Positions 36,893 to 46,359 of a stretch of 64,000 nt of DNA are shown here, piece after piece. How positions within the stretch are numbered: the stretch's first letter is position 1; each line of letters opens with the position of its first letter. The position numbers were made by a program, and so were the translations under genes. The notes under the pieces are model-generated. The model worked only from the letters and a program-made list of their open reading frames with translations. It made no database searches and was not told the DNA's origin. Source of the stretch: Curvivirga sp965219885 (GTDB lineage: Bacteria > Pseudomonadota > Alphaproteobacteria > UBA8366 > Aestuariispiraceae); contig NZ_CBDCOT010000008.1 of the NCBI RefSeq assembly GCF_965219885.1, positions 558,001 to 622,000 of the forward strand, written 5' to 3'.

Positions 36893-38332
36893 TTAGCGCT
36901 TTACAGGCGTTGGTACATTTGCCTTCGCAATTTTCTCTAACGCATGGAACATAGGTTGAAAAGCCGGGCGTTTCACGTAACGACCAGCACCACGAACCGC
37001 ACGTAAATCACCTTCTTTATAGGTCACTACACCCTGACTGATGGTATGAGATGGGATGCCCTTCACTTCCATACCTTCAAAAATATTGAAATCAATGCGT
37101 TGATGATGTGTCTTTGCGGAAATCGTTTTCGTGCCTGCAGGATCCCAAACAACAATATCCGCATCAGCACCGACTGCTATCGTACCCTTACGTGGGTGAA
37201 TATTGAAGATCTTTGCTGTATTCGTTGATGTTAATGCAACAAACTCACTTGGGGTCATACGCCCGGTATTCACCCCTTCATTCCAAATAACAGCCATACG
37301 ATCTTCTACACCTGCCGTGCCATTTGGGATTTTAGTAAAGTCATCTTTACCAGCGGCTTTCTGGTCCGCGCAGAAACAACAATGATCTGTCGCGGTTGTT
37401 TGCAGATTTCCAGATTGTAACCCTTTCCATAAAGCTTCCTGATGCCCTTTTGGACGGAATGGAGGTGACATGACATGTGCAGCCGCTGTATCAAAATCCG
37501 GATGTTGATACACACTATCATCCAACACCAAATGACCAGCGAGAACCTCACCAAACACGCGATGCCCTTCACTTCTCGCACGTGAAATTTCATCTAAAGC
37601 ATCTTTGGTTGATACATGTACCAGATAAATAGGCACACCAATAACTTCGGCAAGACGGATTGCACGGTTCGCAGCTTCGCCTTCCGCAGCGGGCGGACGG
37701 GATAAAGGATGCGCTTCAGGTCCCGTCATTCCCATATCCATCAATTTGCGCTGTAATTGAAAGACGAGCTCCCCATTCTCAGCATGACAAGTGGGGATCG
37801 CCCCAAGTTCCAAGGCACGTGTGAAGCTATTATAAAGCACCTCGTCATCTGCCATAATTGCGTTTTTATACGCCATAAAATGTTTAAAACTATTCACGCC
37901 ATGCTCATTCACCAAAGTGCCCATATCTGCATGTACGCTTTCATCCCACCATGTAATTGCCACATGGAAAGAGTAATCGGCACAAGATTTTTCGGCCCAT
38001 TCATTCCAAGTATTCCATGCTTCCATAATGCGTTGTTGTGGGTTTGGAATTACAAAATCAATAATCATTGTTGTACCACCAGCCATCGCAGCCGCAGTAC
38101 CTGTTTCAAAATCTTCGGATGCAACCGTTCCCATAAACGGTAATTGCATATGAGTATGCGGATCAATACCGCCAGGCATCACATATTGACCACCAGCATC
38201 AACCACTTCCGCACCAGCAGGAGCTTCCAGATTTTCACCGACAGCCTTAATGACGCCATCTTCACAATACACATCAGCACGCATTTCTTGCTCCGCTGTT
38301 ACCACTGTACCGCCTTTGATTAAGATAGACAT
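36893..38332 (-). CDS. hydA: Dihydropyrimidinase (D-hydantoinase)
   Basis: 479 residues from the ATG at 38330-38332 with AGGAG about eight bases upstream; a TTG lies three codons earlier. This cyclic amidohydrolase opens dihydrouracil or dihydrothymine to the N-carbamoyl beta-amino acid. The zinc site begins with GGIDPHTHMQLPF, the carboxylated lysine is in NSFKHFMAYK, and later histidines occur in CHAENGE and YLVHVSTKDALD; TATDHCCF carries the catalytic-site aspartate. The gene follows an NCS1 permease and a carbamoyl amidohydrolase. Allantoinase and other hydantoinases are the alternatives; preTA nearby favours pyrimidines. Confidence 0.9.
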   Translation of the reverse strand: MSILIKGGTVVTAEQEMRADVYCEDGVIKAVGENLEAPAGAEVVDAGGQYVMPGGIDPHTHMQLPFMGTVASEDFETGTAAAMAGGTTMIIDFVIPNPQQRIMEAWNTWNEWAEKSCADYSFHVAITWWDESVHADMGTLVNEHGVNSFKHFMAYKNAIMADDEVLYNSFTRALELGAIPTCHAENGELVFQLQRKLMDMGMTGPEAHPLSRPPAAEGEAANRAIRLAEVIGVPIYLVHVSTKDALDEISRARSEGHRVFGEVLAGHLVLDDSVYQHPDFDTAAAHVMSPPFRPKGHQEALWKGLQSGNLQTTATDHCCFCADQKAAGKDDFTKIPNGTAGVEDRMAVIWNEGVNTGRMTPSEFVALTSTNTAKIFNIHPRKGTIAVGADADIVVWDPAGTKTISAKTHHQRIDFNIFEGMEVKGIPSHTISQGVVTYKEGDLRAVRGAGRYVKRPAFQPMFHALEKIAKANVPTPVKR

Positions 38333-38392
38333 ATTATTCAACTCCTGAACTTAAATTGAGGCTCTAACCTCATCTTATTATTTGAAATCGCC

Positions 38393-38424
38393 TATACCCC
38401 GGCCAGAAGACTGACCGAGGTATA
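38393..38424 (-). terminator. Hairpin between the NCS1 permease and dihydropyrimidinase genes
   Basis: TATACCCCGG at 38393-38402 and CCGAGGTATA at 38415-38424 pair with one mismatch. No long T tract follows, so it may reduce rather than stop transcription. Confidence 0.5.
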
Positions 38425-38436
38425 AACAACTTGGTT

Positions 38437-39921
38437 TTATTTATTCATCATCTTTGCCAATACGAGATATGCAGCACCTGCAACAAACAGGCCTACAAAC
38501 CACGCATAAGTATAAAGCGTCATGAAGAAGGCACTTGCCCCATCTGACAATCCAACACTCGCCAAGAAGCCTGGAAGATTTGGCAAGATACCAATAATCA
38601 ACGCAAGAACACCGGCCCAGTTCCAACCATTACTAGCGGAATAGATACCGTTACTTTTAAACAAATCAGCTACTTCTAGCTTCTGTTTACGAAGAAGGTA
38701 ATAGTCAGCTAGCATAATACCTGCGATTGGTCCCAATAATGCGGAATAAGCAATCAACCAGCCAATAATGTGATTGATCAAAATCCACGGGAACATGATC
38801 AAACCAATTGCCGCTGTGATATAACCACCCTTTTTCAAGGAAATGGTTGCAGGTGACAAGTTGGAAAAACCGTGCGCAGGCGCAACAACGTTAGCCGCAA
38901 GGTTTGTGGTCAATGTAGCAATAACCAACGCAACCAAAGCAATGATAATCGCAAAACCACCCATACGTTCTGTTAACGCGATTGGGTCCCAAATAGGTTC
39001 ACCAAAAATCACAACTGTTGCGGATGTCACTGCAGACGCGATAAAGGCAAATAAAGCCATAGGAATAGGAAGACCAATTGCTTGACCTACGAATTGATCT
39101 TTTTGGCTTTTCGCATAACGAGTGAAATCAGGGATATTCAATGCCAATGTGGCCCAGAATCCTACCATACCTGTCAGACTTGGCCAGAAGACAGACCAGA
39201 ATTGTCCTTCCTTCGGTTGTCCTACGTCAAACTGACTTGGTGTCGATAGCATCTCACCGAAACTACCTGCATTTACATATGCCCAAGCCAAAAGTGCCAA
39301 TCCCATTAATAACAGGAATGGAGCTGCATATGTTTCAAGCCAGCGAATGGATTCTGTACCATTCTTAATAAACCAGATATGCAAGCCCCAGAACGCAAGG
39401 AAACAGATAAACTGGAATATATTAATGCCGAGAATCGGGAGCGGGTCTGCCGCCAGAGCCCCCCCAAATAGGGTATTTAGGATCACGTAAATCGCTGAAC
39501 CACCGACCCATGTTTGAATGCCAAACCAACCACAAGCAACAATACCACGCGCAACAGCGGGTATTTTCGCCCCAATTGGTCCGAAGGATGAACGAAGTAA
39601 AACCGGGAAAGGAATGCCGTATTTCGCTCCGGCATGCCCAACCAGCACCATTGGAATAAGCACGATTACATTTGCCAATAAAATTGTTGTAACGGCTTCT
39701 TTCCAGGACATGCCTGCACCGATCAAATAGGATGCCAGCATATAGGTTGGTACACAAACAACCATTCCCACCCAAAGAGCAGAAATCGCTTTCCAGTCCC
39801 AAGTTCTAGTTTCAGCGGTAGTTGGTGCCTGATCCTCATTCCAAAGATCAAGGTCGACCCCCTCTGTTTGGGCATCTACTGTGGTATAATCACCACCGCC
39901 CGATATTGTATTATCAGTCAT
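38437..39921 (-). CDS. NCS1 family nucleobase/allantoin/hydantoin permease
   Basis: 494 residues with about twelve membrane segments. NCS1 marks include the N-terminal LWNEDQAPTTAETRTWDWKAISALW region, GHAGAKYGIPFPVLLRSSFGPIGAKIPA in the first core helices, and NIPDFTRYAKSQ in TM6. These transporters take up uracil, cytosine, allantoin or hydantoins with sodium or protons. Between a carbamoyl hydrolase and dihydropyrimidinase, uptake of uracil or a hydantoin-like ring is the best guess. The residues that set specificity cannot be read with confidence. Confidence 0.87.
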   Translation of the reverse strand: MTDNTISGGGDYTTVDAQTEGVDLDLWNEDQAPTTAETRTWDWKAISALWVGMVVCVPTYMLASYLIGAGMSWKEAVTTILLANVIVLIPMVLVGHAGAKYGIPFPVLLRSSFGPIGAKIPAVARGIVACGWFGIQTWVGGSAIYVILNTLFGGALAADPLPILGINIFQFICFLAFWGLHIWFIKNGTESIRWLETYAAPFLLLMGLALLAWAYVNAGSFGEMLSTPSQFDVGQPKEGQFWSVFWPSLTGMVGFWATLALNIPDFTRYAKSQKDQFVGQAIGLPIPMALFAFIASAVTSATVVIFGEPIWDPIALTERMGGFAIIIALVALVIATLTTNLAANVVAPAHGFSNLSPATISLKKGGYITAAIGLIMFPWILINHIIGWLIAYSALLGPIAGIMLADYYLLRKQKLEVADLFKSNGIYSASNGWNWAGVLALIIGILPNLPGFLASVGLSDGASAFFMTLYTYAWFVGLFVAGAAYLVLAKMMNK

Positions 39922-40070
39922 GTTTTTCTCCCAGACTGCGATAGGAAAACCACGCCCCTGTTTAATTCGCGCAATTCACCTTATGTACATCGGAACCCAA
40001 ATATACCCGCCGATGCATCGGGCAAGAGAGCTTGTATTTTTTATCTGACTCTCAAAAACTTAATCTTGCC

Positions 40071-40937
40071 TCACTCAATTCTAGTGAGTGGACCATATGT
40101 ATCCGGACGACGATCGCGGAAAAATTGCCAGTTGCTGCGAATTTCGCGCACCATAGACATATCCATATCATGGATAATCAACTCATCCTGATCACGACTT
40201 GCTTCTTTTTCAATTTCACCACGCGGATTTACAAAATAGCTTTGACCATAAAATTCACCGATATCCCATGGTGCTTCACGCCCAACACGATTGGTTGCAC
40301 CAATGAAGCACCCATTCGCCACAGCAGAAGCAGGTTGTTCCAATTTCCATAGATATTCGGAGACCCCAGCAACAGTTGCGGAAGGATTCACAATATATTC
40401 CGCCCCGTTAAGTGCCAACGCACGCCACCCTTCCGGAAAATGGCGGTCATAACAGATGTAAACGCCTAATTTACAATATTGCGTATCAAATACCGGCCAG
40501 TCAGATCCGCCGGGCTTGAAGAAAAATTTCTCCCAGAAACCAGCAACTTGCGGGATATGTGTTTTACGATATTTCCCTAGATAACTGCCATCCGCATCAA
40601 TTACTGCTGCCGTATTGTAATAGACACCAGGCATCGCCTCTTCATAGATAGGTACAACAATAACCATTTGATATTTTTTGGCATATTCCTGCATCAGCTG
40701 TGTGGTTGGACCATCTGGAATATATTCCGCGGCGTCATACCATTTCTTATCTTGGCTTGGACAAAAATATGGTTGGGTAAAGACTTCTTGAAAGCAAAGC
40801 ACCTGCACACCTTTTTGCCCAGCTTCCTCAATGTATGGAATATGCGCCTCAATCATAGCCTGACGGATTTCTTCAGGTGATTTATCTGTATCAGCCTTCA
40901 ATCCCATCTGGATCAGGCCACCGCGTAATGTCGACAT
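40071..40937 (-). CDS. Nitrilase-superfamily beta-ureidopropionase (N-carbamoyl-beta-alanine amidohydrolase)
   Basis: 288 residues. The catalytic triad is visible: the glutamate in CFQEVFTQPYF, the lysine in KYRKTHIPQ, and the nucleophile cysteine in YICYDRHFPEG. The segments WEKFFFKPG and NRVGREAPWDIGEFYGQS fit the beta-ureidopropionase/carbamoylputrescinase branch. It would release beta-alanine or beta-aminoisobutyrate, CO2 and ammonia from the product of dihydropyrimidinase. It is the first gene of the minus-strand set with NCS1 and hydA. N-carbamoylputrescine amidase is a possible alternative in a genome rich in polyamine genes. Confidence 0.85.
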   Translation of the reverse strand: MSTLRGGLIQMGLKADTDKSPEEIRQAMIEAHIPYIEEAGQKGVQVLCFQEVFTQPYFCPSQDKKWYDAAEYIPDGPTTQLMQEYAKKYQMVIVVPIYEEAMPGVYYNTAAVIDADGSYLGKYRKTHIPQVAGFWEKFFFKPGGSDWPVFDTQYCKLGVYICYDRHFPEGWRALALNGAEYIVNPSATVAGVSEYLWKLEQPASAVANGCFIGATNRVGREAPWDIGEFYGQSYFVNPRGEIEKEASRDQDELIIHDMDMSMVREIRSNWQFFRDRRPDTYGPLTRIE

Positions 40938-41478
40938 TTATTGTCCCCCAGCTCTACATTCCCGATCTAACATGTTCAGGAAATTAGTTGTTATTTGTTG
41001 AGAGCGCGCATATGCAGATAGCTGCATAAGAACACAGCCCATCATCTTCTTTTGCGTCTTTTTTAATGGCATAGCAAAACGCCCCTCTACGACAAGAGGC
41101 ACTTATCAAATACGATACAGGTGAACGATTATGATTACGTTTTCTTATTTATTTTAGAATTTGTTTGCAAAGATTGCCTGAACGGACGCATATGCCTATA
41201 CCGTTCTATATCTCAAATTCTTTGATTAGGTAGAAATCCCGCGCCACCTAACCATACATGTATCGCTAGAAAGCCCCTTACTTATCTGTTTCCCTGTCAC
41301 CCCTATCTATCTTATTTTCATTACTGATAGCTTCGGGTATTAATATTACCAACAATAAGGAGGTCGTTTATCGAACCTTTCTCAAATCACTGGACTTTAC
41401 GTAATATTAGATTATTCTTTCTTGACCAAATGGTCAAGATAAAAGCATATTAAAAGATCACTAGTTTCTGGATAAAAA
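40938..41478. other. Divergent regulatory interval of the pyrimidine genes
   Basis: About 540 bp between the nitrilase-type gene (leftward) and the RutR-like gene (rightward). I see no coding frame. It contains the RutR operator at 41422 near its right end and an imperfect hairpin around CCTCT-ACGAC-AGAGG at about 41085-41100. The operator is 485 bp from the nitrilase ATG, so it may act mainly on rutR. Confidence 0.65.
41422..41437. promoter_or_regulatory. RutR operator before the TetR-type gene
   Basis: TTGACCA-AA-TGGTCAA matches the known E. coli RutR consensus TTGACCAnnTGGTCAA at all fixed positions. It is 41 bp before the regulator's ATG, and its TTGACC could double as a -35 element with CATATT 18 bases on, which would give autorepression. 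Confidence 0.88.
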
Positions 41479-42129
41479 ATGCCACTTCAAAAAACCATTG
41501 CAAATAAAGAAGAAAATGCAGGCCACAAACAGGCAATTCGACGTGAGAATGAACAGCAAATTTTAAATGCAGCCGAACGCGTATTTGCCGAATTTGGATT
41601 TAAGGGATCAACAACTGCGAAAATCGCCCAAGAAGCAAAAATTCCAAAAGCCAATTTGCATTATTACTTCCCTACCAAAGAAAAGCTTTATCGTCGTGTC
41701 ATTGAAGATATCTGTGATTCCTGGTTGCATTCTGCTGATTTATTCGATCAATCAAATGATCCTCGTGAAGCTTTAACAGGCTACATCCACGCCAAAATGG
41801 ATTTATCACGAGAACGCCCATTGGGGTCTCGTATCTGGGCCAATGAAATGATCCGTGGCGCACAATTCACTAGTGATTATATCGGCAAGAATGTTAAAGA
41901 ATGGCTGGAAAGCCGTATTATCGTTATTGATAAATGGATCGAAGAAGAAAAAATTGCCAAAGTCGACCCTCGCAGTTTGATGTATATGATTTGGGCAACA
42001 ACACAGCATTACGCCGATTTCAATGTTCAGATTGAAATTTTGAATGATAACAGACCACTAACCAACGAAGAATTCGAAACAGCGAAATCTCAGGTGACAG
42101 AAATCATATTACGTGGGGTTGGCCTTTAA
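41479..42129 (+). CDS. rutR: TetR family regulator, RutR-like
   Basis: 216 residues. The TetR helix-turn-helix is at about 22-68 (QILNAAERVFAEFGF, then IAQEAKIPKANLHYYFPTKEKLY); the KANLHYYFPTKE recognition helix is that of RutR. The C-terminal domain with RIWANEMIRGAQF and WATTQHYADF follows the RutR type, which binds uracil and thymine and leaves DNA. Exact RutR operators lie before it and before preT, which strongly supports the function. It is the only TetR gene in the window. In this bacterium it controls the reductive (Pre/Pyd) route because no rutA-G genes are visible. Confidence 0.87.
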   Translation: MPLQKTIANKEENAGHKQAIRRENEQQILNAAERVFAEFGFKGSTTAKIAQEAKIPKANLHYYFPTKEKLYRRVIEDICDSWLHSADLFDQSNDPREALTGYIHAKMDLSRERPLGSRIWANEMIRGAQFTSDYIGKNVKEWLESRIIVIDKWIEEEKIAKVDPRSLMYMIWATTQHYADFNVQIEILNDNRPLTNEEFETAKSQVTEIILRGVGL

Positions 42130-42143
42130 CAGCCCCCCTCTGC

Positions 42144-42983
42144 CTAATCATTTAATGCCTGATATAAACGTGAAGAGATACGATCCGCATTATCTTTATC
42201 AAAAGTAGAACCGAAGATTAATGAGAATTGTAAATTCATTGGCTTAAAGTCTGCCATAGTTTCAGATCTATCTAACCCATGAGAACTAGAACTGGGCAAA
42301 AATGACTGACAGAAACCTGCTTCAACAGCCTCTCGTAGCGAATCCACTGTGGAAGCTTCCAATGCGATCATATGATCATGACCCAACAATTCAATTTCTC
42401 GGGTTGATCTTTCTCTTAACACACAATTTGTCGCCAAAATGCCGTATCGCGGATTACCTTCAGGCGTGACAGCATTACCATACCATGAAACCTCTTCTGA
42501 CCATAATAAATCCCCTGTTTCCCTATTAGGCTCACTTGCAACAATAGCAAAGTCGAGATCCCCCGCTTCAACGCGTGCACGCAACGCGCGGCTAGGCTCT
42601 AAAATAATTGATGGAGATACATTAGGGAATTCTCGTTGAAAGATCGGGATCATTTTTTGTAAAATCGTGGGGGTATAATCTGCGGGGGATCCAAAACGCA
42701 ATTGCCCTTCTATATCCGCCTCTGTCATTTCTCCTAGTAATTCATAATTTAAAGCCAGAAGTTGCTGCCCTTTTCGTTTCAATTTCTCCCCTGCGAGAGT
42801 GAGTGACAAACCTTGATTACTGCGCTCAAGGACCCTTTGACCTAAAGCTTCTTCCAACCTTTTGATCTGCATGCTTACAGCAGACGGTGTCTTATGCAAT
42901 TGATTCGCAGCAAGTTTTAGACCGCCCTCTTCCAGCACAGTCAAAAATGTACGAATTAGTTCTAGATCCAATGCCTGCTTCAT
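42144..42983 (-). CDS. LysR family transcriptional regulator
   Basis: 279 residues. The N-terminal helix-turn-helix is ELIRTFLTVLEEGGLKLAANQLHKTPSAVSMQIKRLEE in outline, with GLKLAANQLHKTPSAVSM as the recognition unit; the effector domain begins with EGQLRFGSPADYT. It is divergent from the M24-GMC-cupin operon with about 136 bp between starts, the standard arrangement for a LysR activator. It resembles the branch often found next to oxidoreductase or amino-acid catabolic genes. The inducer is unknown. Confidence 0.85.
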   Translation of the reverse strand: MKQALDLELIRTFLTVLEEGGLKLAANQLHKTPSAVSMQIKRLEEALGQRVLERSNQGLSLTLAGEKLKRKGQQLLALNYELLGEMTEADIEGQLRFGSPADYTPTILQKMIPIFQREFPNVSPSIILEPSRALRARVEAGDLDFAIVASEPNRETGDLLWSEEVSWYGNAVTPEGNPRYGILATNCVLRERSTREIELLGHDHMIALEASTVDSLREAVEAGFCQSFLPSSSSHGLDRSETMADFKPMNLQFSLIFGSTFDKDNADRISSRLYQALND

Positions 42984-43119
42984 AGTTCAATTTTATTTAA
43001 TCAATAGTTAAAGTAATTTCGTTTGATTTAACTATCTAATTTCATTTAAATCATTTTGTCAAACAATAGGTTAAACTCCCTATAATGAATAAAGACCTTC
43101 AATGAGGTGGTGACCAAAA

Positions 43120-44298
43120 ATGGAAATTGATCAGGTTAAGATGCGTGGCTACCGTCTTGAACGTACCCGTAAGTTGCTACAAGAATTTAACATAGACGCA
43201 GCTGTGTTATTTGATCCTCTAAACTTACGTTATGCGACGGGATGTCGAAATATGCAGGTCTGGACGTCTCATCATCTAGCGCGATATGTATTTGTACCTG
43301 TTGAAGGTCCAGTTGTACTTTTCGACTATGGTGGCGCCTTACATCTATCCGATGACTTAGAAACGATTGATGAAGCACGCCCAGCAAAAAGTTGGGATTA
43401 TTTTGGATCAGGTCATCGCGCGGAAGAACATGCCGAAAAATGGGCCTTGGAAATCATTGATCTTTTACATCAAACATGTGGACCTAATGCGACATTAGGC
43501 ATAGATCGCGCGGATCTACTTCCGCTTTTAGTTCTACAAAAACACAATATCAAATTAGCTGATGCAAAAGCGCCTATGGAACATGCGCGTTCCATTAAGT
43601 CCGCAGAAGAGATAGCTTCTATCCGTCAATCTATGCAGGTTTGTACGGATGCGATTTCGTTTATGCGGAATAAAACAGAACCCGGTGTTACCGAAAACTA
43701 CCTACTTTCCTTAATGAACCAATATAATATCGAGCATGGCGGAGAATATCAGGAAACCAGACTCCTATCATCCGGTCATCATACAAATCCATGGTTTACG
43801 GAATCGTCAGATAAAATCATTGAAAACGGAGAGATGCTGGTATTTGACAGTGATCTCATCGGGCCAGATGGTGTTTTCTGTGATCAAACCCGTGCCTTTG
43901 TGGTTGGTGACAAAAAGCCGACAGATGATCAACGCCAGCTCTATGCCCATGCGCATGAACAATTGATACATAATATGGAACTCTTAAAACCGGGTTTATC
44001 TTATCAGGAATTCAGTGAGAAATCATGGAAGATGCACGATATCTATGTCCCAAATCGCTATGCGGAACAAATTCATGGCATCGGATTTGGTGTAGAATAT
44101 CCAGTCATTTATTACCCAGAAGATCATGCAACCTGGCAATATTCAGGTCATTTTGAGGAAGGTATGTGCGTTTGCGTTGAAAGCTATGTGGGCCCTGTTG
44201 GCGGACCGGAAGGTGTAAAACTAGAACAACCAGTACTCATTACAAAAAATGGTGCTGTACCCCTCACAAATTGTGAATTTGAAGAAGATTACCTCTAA
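43120..44298 (+). CDS. M24-family metalloenzyme, DddP-like
   Basis: 392 residues with the creatinase fold: an N-terminal domain (AVLFDPLNLRYATGCRNMQ) and a C-terminal pita-bread domain. Metal ligands can be read: two aspartates in VFDSDLIG, one in VFCDQTR, the histidine in QIHGIGF, and glutamates in CVCVESYVG and KLEQPVLIT. These match the six iron ligands of the DMSP lyase DddP as I remember them, and long stretches (FDPLNxRYAT, ETRLL-SG--TNPWF) also match. However, the position of DddP's proposed catalytic Asp377 is a valine here (HGIGFGVEYP), so DMSP cleavage is doubtful. It is the first gene of a three-gene operon, overlapping the next start by one base. Confidence 0.75.
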   Translation: MEIDQVKMRGYRLERTRKLLQEFNIDAAVLFDPLNLRYATGCRNMQVWTSHHLARYVFVPVEGPVVLFDYGGALHLSDDLETIDEARPAKSWDYFGSGHRAEEHAEKWALEIIDLLHQTCGPNATLGIDRADLLPLLVLQKHNIKLADAKAPMEHARSIKSAEEIASIRQSMQVCTDAISFMRNKTEPGVTENYLLSLMNQYNIEHGGEYQETRLLSSGHHTNPWFTESSDKIIENGEMLVFDSDLIGPDGVFCDQTRAFVVGDKKPTDDQRQLYAHAHEQLIHNMELLKPGLSYQEFSEKSWKMHDIYVPNRYAEQIHGIGFGVEYPVIYYPEDHATWQYSGHFEEGMCVCVESYVGPVGGPEGVKLEQPVLITKNGAVPLTNCEFEEDYL

Positions 44299-45965
44299 TG
44301 AAATCAAAATCATATGACTATATCATTGTTGGCGCAGGTACCGCTGGATGTGTACTTGCCCATCGCCTCAGTGAGGATGGGAAATATTCAGTATTATTAC
44401 TTGAACATGGTGGAGATGATAGAAGCTGGATCATTCAAATGCCAGCAGGTTTAAGATCAGCATTTAAGCCAACAAGTAAATATAACTACTGGTTCAAAAC
44501 AACGCCTCAACCACATCTCAACAATCGTGAGATTGATCAACCACGAGGCAAAGTACTTGGTGGCTCCTCTTCCATCAATGGAATGACCTTCTTACGGGGG
44601 AATCCACTTGATTATGACCATTGGGCAGAAAAAGAAGACTGTCACGGTTGGTCTTTCAAAGATTGCCTCCCCTATTTTAAAAAATTCGAACAGCGTGATG
44701 ACAAAAGCAAGGATGATTTTCGTGGTGATGACGGTATGGTTGGCATCCAATTACAGGAGGATTTAAATCCGCTTAATGCTGCATTTTTAGAAGCCGGACA
44801 ACAAGCGGGACATAAACTTAGCCAAGATGTAAATGGTTATATGCAAGAAGGCGTCAGCCGTTTTGAAATGTCCGTTAAAAATGGCTATCGCAGTAGCTCT
44901 GCCAGATCATATATTCACAACCAACCTAAACGTGACAACTTAGATATTACCTCAGGTGCAAAAGTCTTGAGGGTCCTAGTTGAAAAAGATCAAGTGGTTG
45001 GCGTTGAATATGCAAAAAATAATCAAATCATGACAGTTAACGCCAAACGAGAAGTCATTATGGCTGCTGGCGTTTTGGGAACACCACAAATTCTGATGCT
45101 ATCAGGTTTAGGTCCGGAAGATCACCTCAAACAAATTGGCATCGACGTGAAACATCACGCCCCCATGTTAGGTGAAAATCTACACGATCATTTAGAAGCC
45201 CATATCCAGGTGGAAACAGATCAACCAGTGTCATTGAACAAATATTTAAAACCACATTTGATGTTATGGGCTGGCATGCAATGGTTTGGCCTCAAAAAAG
45301 GTGTTGCTTCGGTTAACCAATGCCATGTGGGTGCTTTTTTACGCACGGATGAAGATGTCACTCATCCCAATATCCAATTTCACTTCTTTCCCGTTTTCTT
45401 CGGTGAAAACTGGATACCAAACCCAAATAAAAATGGTTATCGTCTTGGGGCTGGTCCGATGCGCCCCGAAAGCCGTGGTACAGTTCGATTAGCATCTAGT
45501 AATCCTAATGATGCACCGTTGATCGACCCTAATTATTTAGCAACAGATCGCGACTGGTATGAAATGCGAGAAGGATTGAAGATGGGGCGCGAAGTCCTCT
45601 CACAAACAGCTTTCAAGCCGTATCATCGTCGTGAAGATTTACCCGGAACACATATCCAGACAGATAAAGAACTTGATGAGTTTATCCGTGAAGATGCTTC
45701 TTCTGCCTATCACCCTTGTGGCACTGCCCGCATGGGCAAAGAGGATGATCCACGTGCGGTGGTAGATTTAGAATTAAAATATAAAGGACTAAATGGATTA
45801 CGTATCGTTGATGCGTCTGTAATCCCTGCCGTTCCCAGCGCCAATATTAATGCCTGCGTTTTTATGATCGCAGAAAAAGCCGCTGATATGATCCTTGGTA
45901 AACCACCATTAGCACCAGAAGATATCAAATATTATAGAGCACTAGAAAGTAAGACGAATGACTAA
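44298..45965 (+). CDS. GMC family FAD-dependent oxidoreductase (choline-dehydrogenase-like)
   Basis: 555 residues. The FAD-binding GAGTAGCVLAHRL motif is at about 12-24, GKVLGGSSSINGM is the GMC signature, SSARSYI and AAGVLGTPQILMLSG follow, and the active-site histidine lies in YHPCGTARMG with the paired asparagine in SANINACV. Members oxidise an alcohol to an aldehyde: choline, sugar alcohols or aliphatic alcohols. It shares a TAATG start-stop overlap with the M24 gene and overlaps the cupin gene by eight bases. Substrate unknown; the operon context does not include betaine aldehyde dehydrogenase. Confidence 0.87.
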   Translation: MKSKSYDYIIVGAGTAGCVLAHRLSEDGKYSVLLLEHGGDDRSWIIQMPAGLRSAFKPTSKYNYWFKTTPQPHLNNREIDQPRGKVLGGSSSINGMTFLRGNPLDYDHWAEKEDCHGWSFKDCLPYFKKFEQRDDKSKDDFRGDDGMVGIQLQEDLNPLNAAFLEAGQQAGHKLSQDVNGYMQEGVSRFEMSVKNGYRSSSARSYIHNQPKRDNLDITSGAKVLRVLVEKDQVVGVEYAKNNQIMTVNAKREVIMAAGVLGTPQILMLSGLGPEDHLKQIGIDVKHHAPMLGENLHDHLEAHIQVETDQPVSLNKYLKPHLMLWAGMQWFGLKKGVASVNQCHVGAFLRTDEDVTHPNIQFHFFPVFFGENWIPNPNKNGYRLGAGPMRPESRGTVRLASSNPNDAPLIDPNYLATDRDWYEMREGLKMGREVLSQTAFKPYHRREDLPGTHIQTDKELDEFIREDASSAYHPCGTARMGKEDDPRAVVDLELKYKGLNGLRIVDASVIPAVPSANINACVFMIAEKAADMILGKPPLAPEDIKYYRALESKTND

Positions 45966-46281
45966 GAGTTTTCGCCACAGTATTGCGACTAAAGACACTA
46001 TTCGCAAAGTTCAGAATTGGGAAACTTGGACCTGCAATGATCCTGTTTTTCATCATGCCTATGATAAAACCGTCTCTCTATACGTTCAAGAAGGTGGTGC
46101 AAAATTAACTTTTGATACAGGTGAATATGTAGAATTAACCAAAGGCGACTTTTTAACAATCTATGAAGGATCAGAAGCAAATTGGGATATCCCAAATGGT
46201 ATCTCCAATAGGTATCAATATCATGACAGCTTTGTATCAGCCTCACATCGACAAGAACAAATCCATTGGGATCGTAAATAA
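45958..46281 (+). CDS. Cupin-domain small protein
   Basis: 107 residues, one beta-barrel of the EutQ-like/cupin_3 type (KTVSLYVQEGGAKLTF, then KGDFLTIYEGSEANWDIP). The metal-binding histidines usual in cupins are sparse, so catalysis is uncertain; many such proteins stabilise or bind small polar ligands. It begins inside the end of the GMC oxidoreductase gene, so translation is coupled. Function not known beyond a link to the M24-GMC pathway. Confidence 0.7.
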   Translation: MTKSFRHSIATKDTIRKVQNWETWTCNDPVFHHAYDKTVSLYVQEGGAKLTFDTGEYVELTKGDFLTIYEGSEANWDIPNGISNRYQYHDSFVSASHRQEQIHWDRK

Positions 46282-46288
46282 AGAAAAT

Positions 46289-46310
46289 GGCTGGCCCGCG
46301 GAGGCCAGCC
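46289..46310 (-). terminator. Hairpin between the cupin and M20 amidohydrolase genes
   Basis: GGCTGGCC and GGCCAGCC pair perfectly around a six-base loop; on the minus strand ATTTTCTTT follows, so it ends the M20 gene. A second hairpin, AACAATCT/AGATTGTT at 46323-46343, lies nearer the gene end. Confidence 0.75.
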
Positions 46311-46359
46311 AAGTCAGAGAGTAACAATCTACATGAGATTGTTGGTCGAAAAGCTCACA

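Noticed and set aside
43120..44298. Calling the M24 gene dddP (DMSP lyase)
   Set aside because: Motifs and metal ligands fit, but the proposed catalytic aspartate position is a valine, and the comparison is from memory. I kept the name DddP-like without a symbol.
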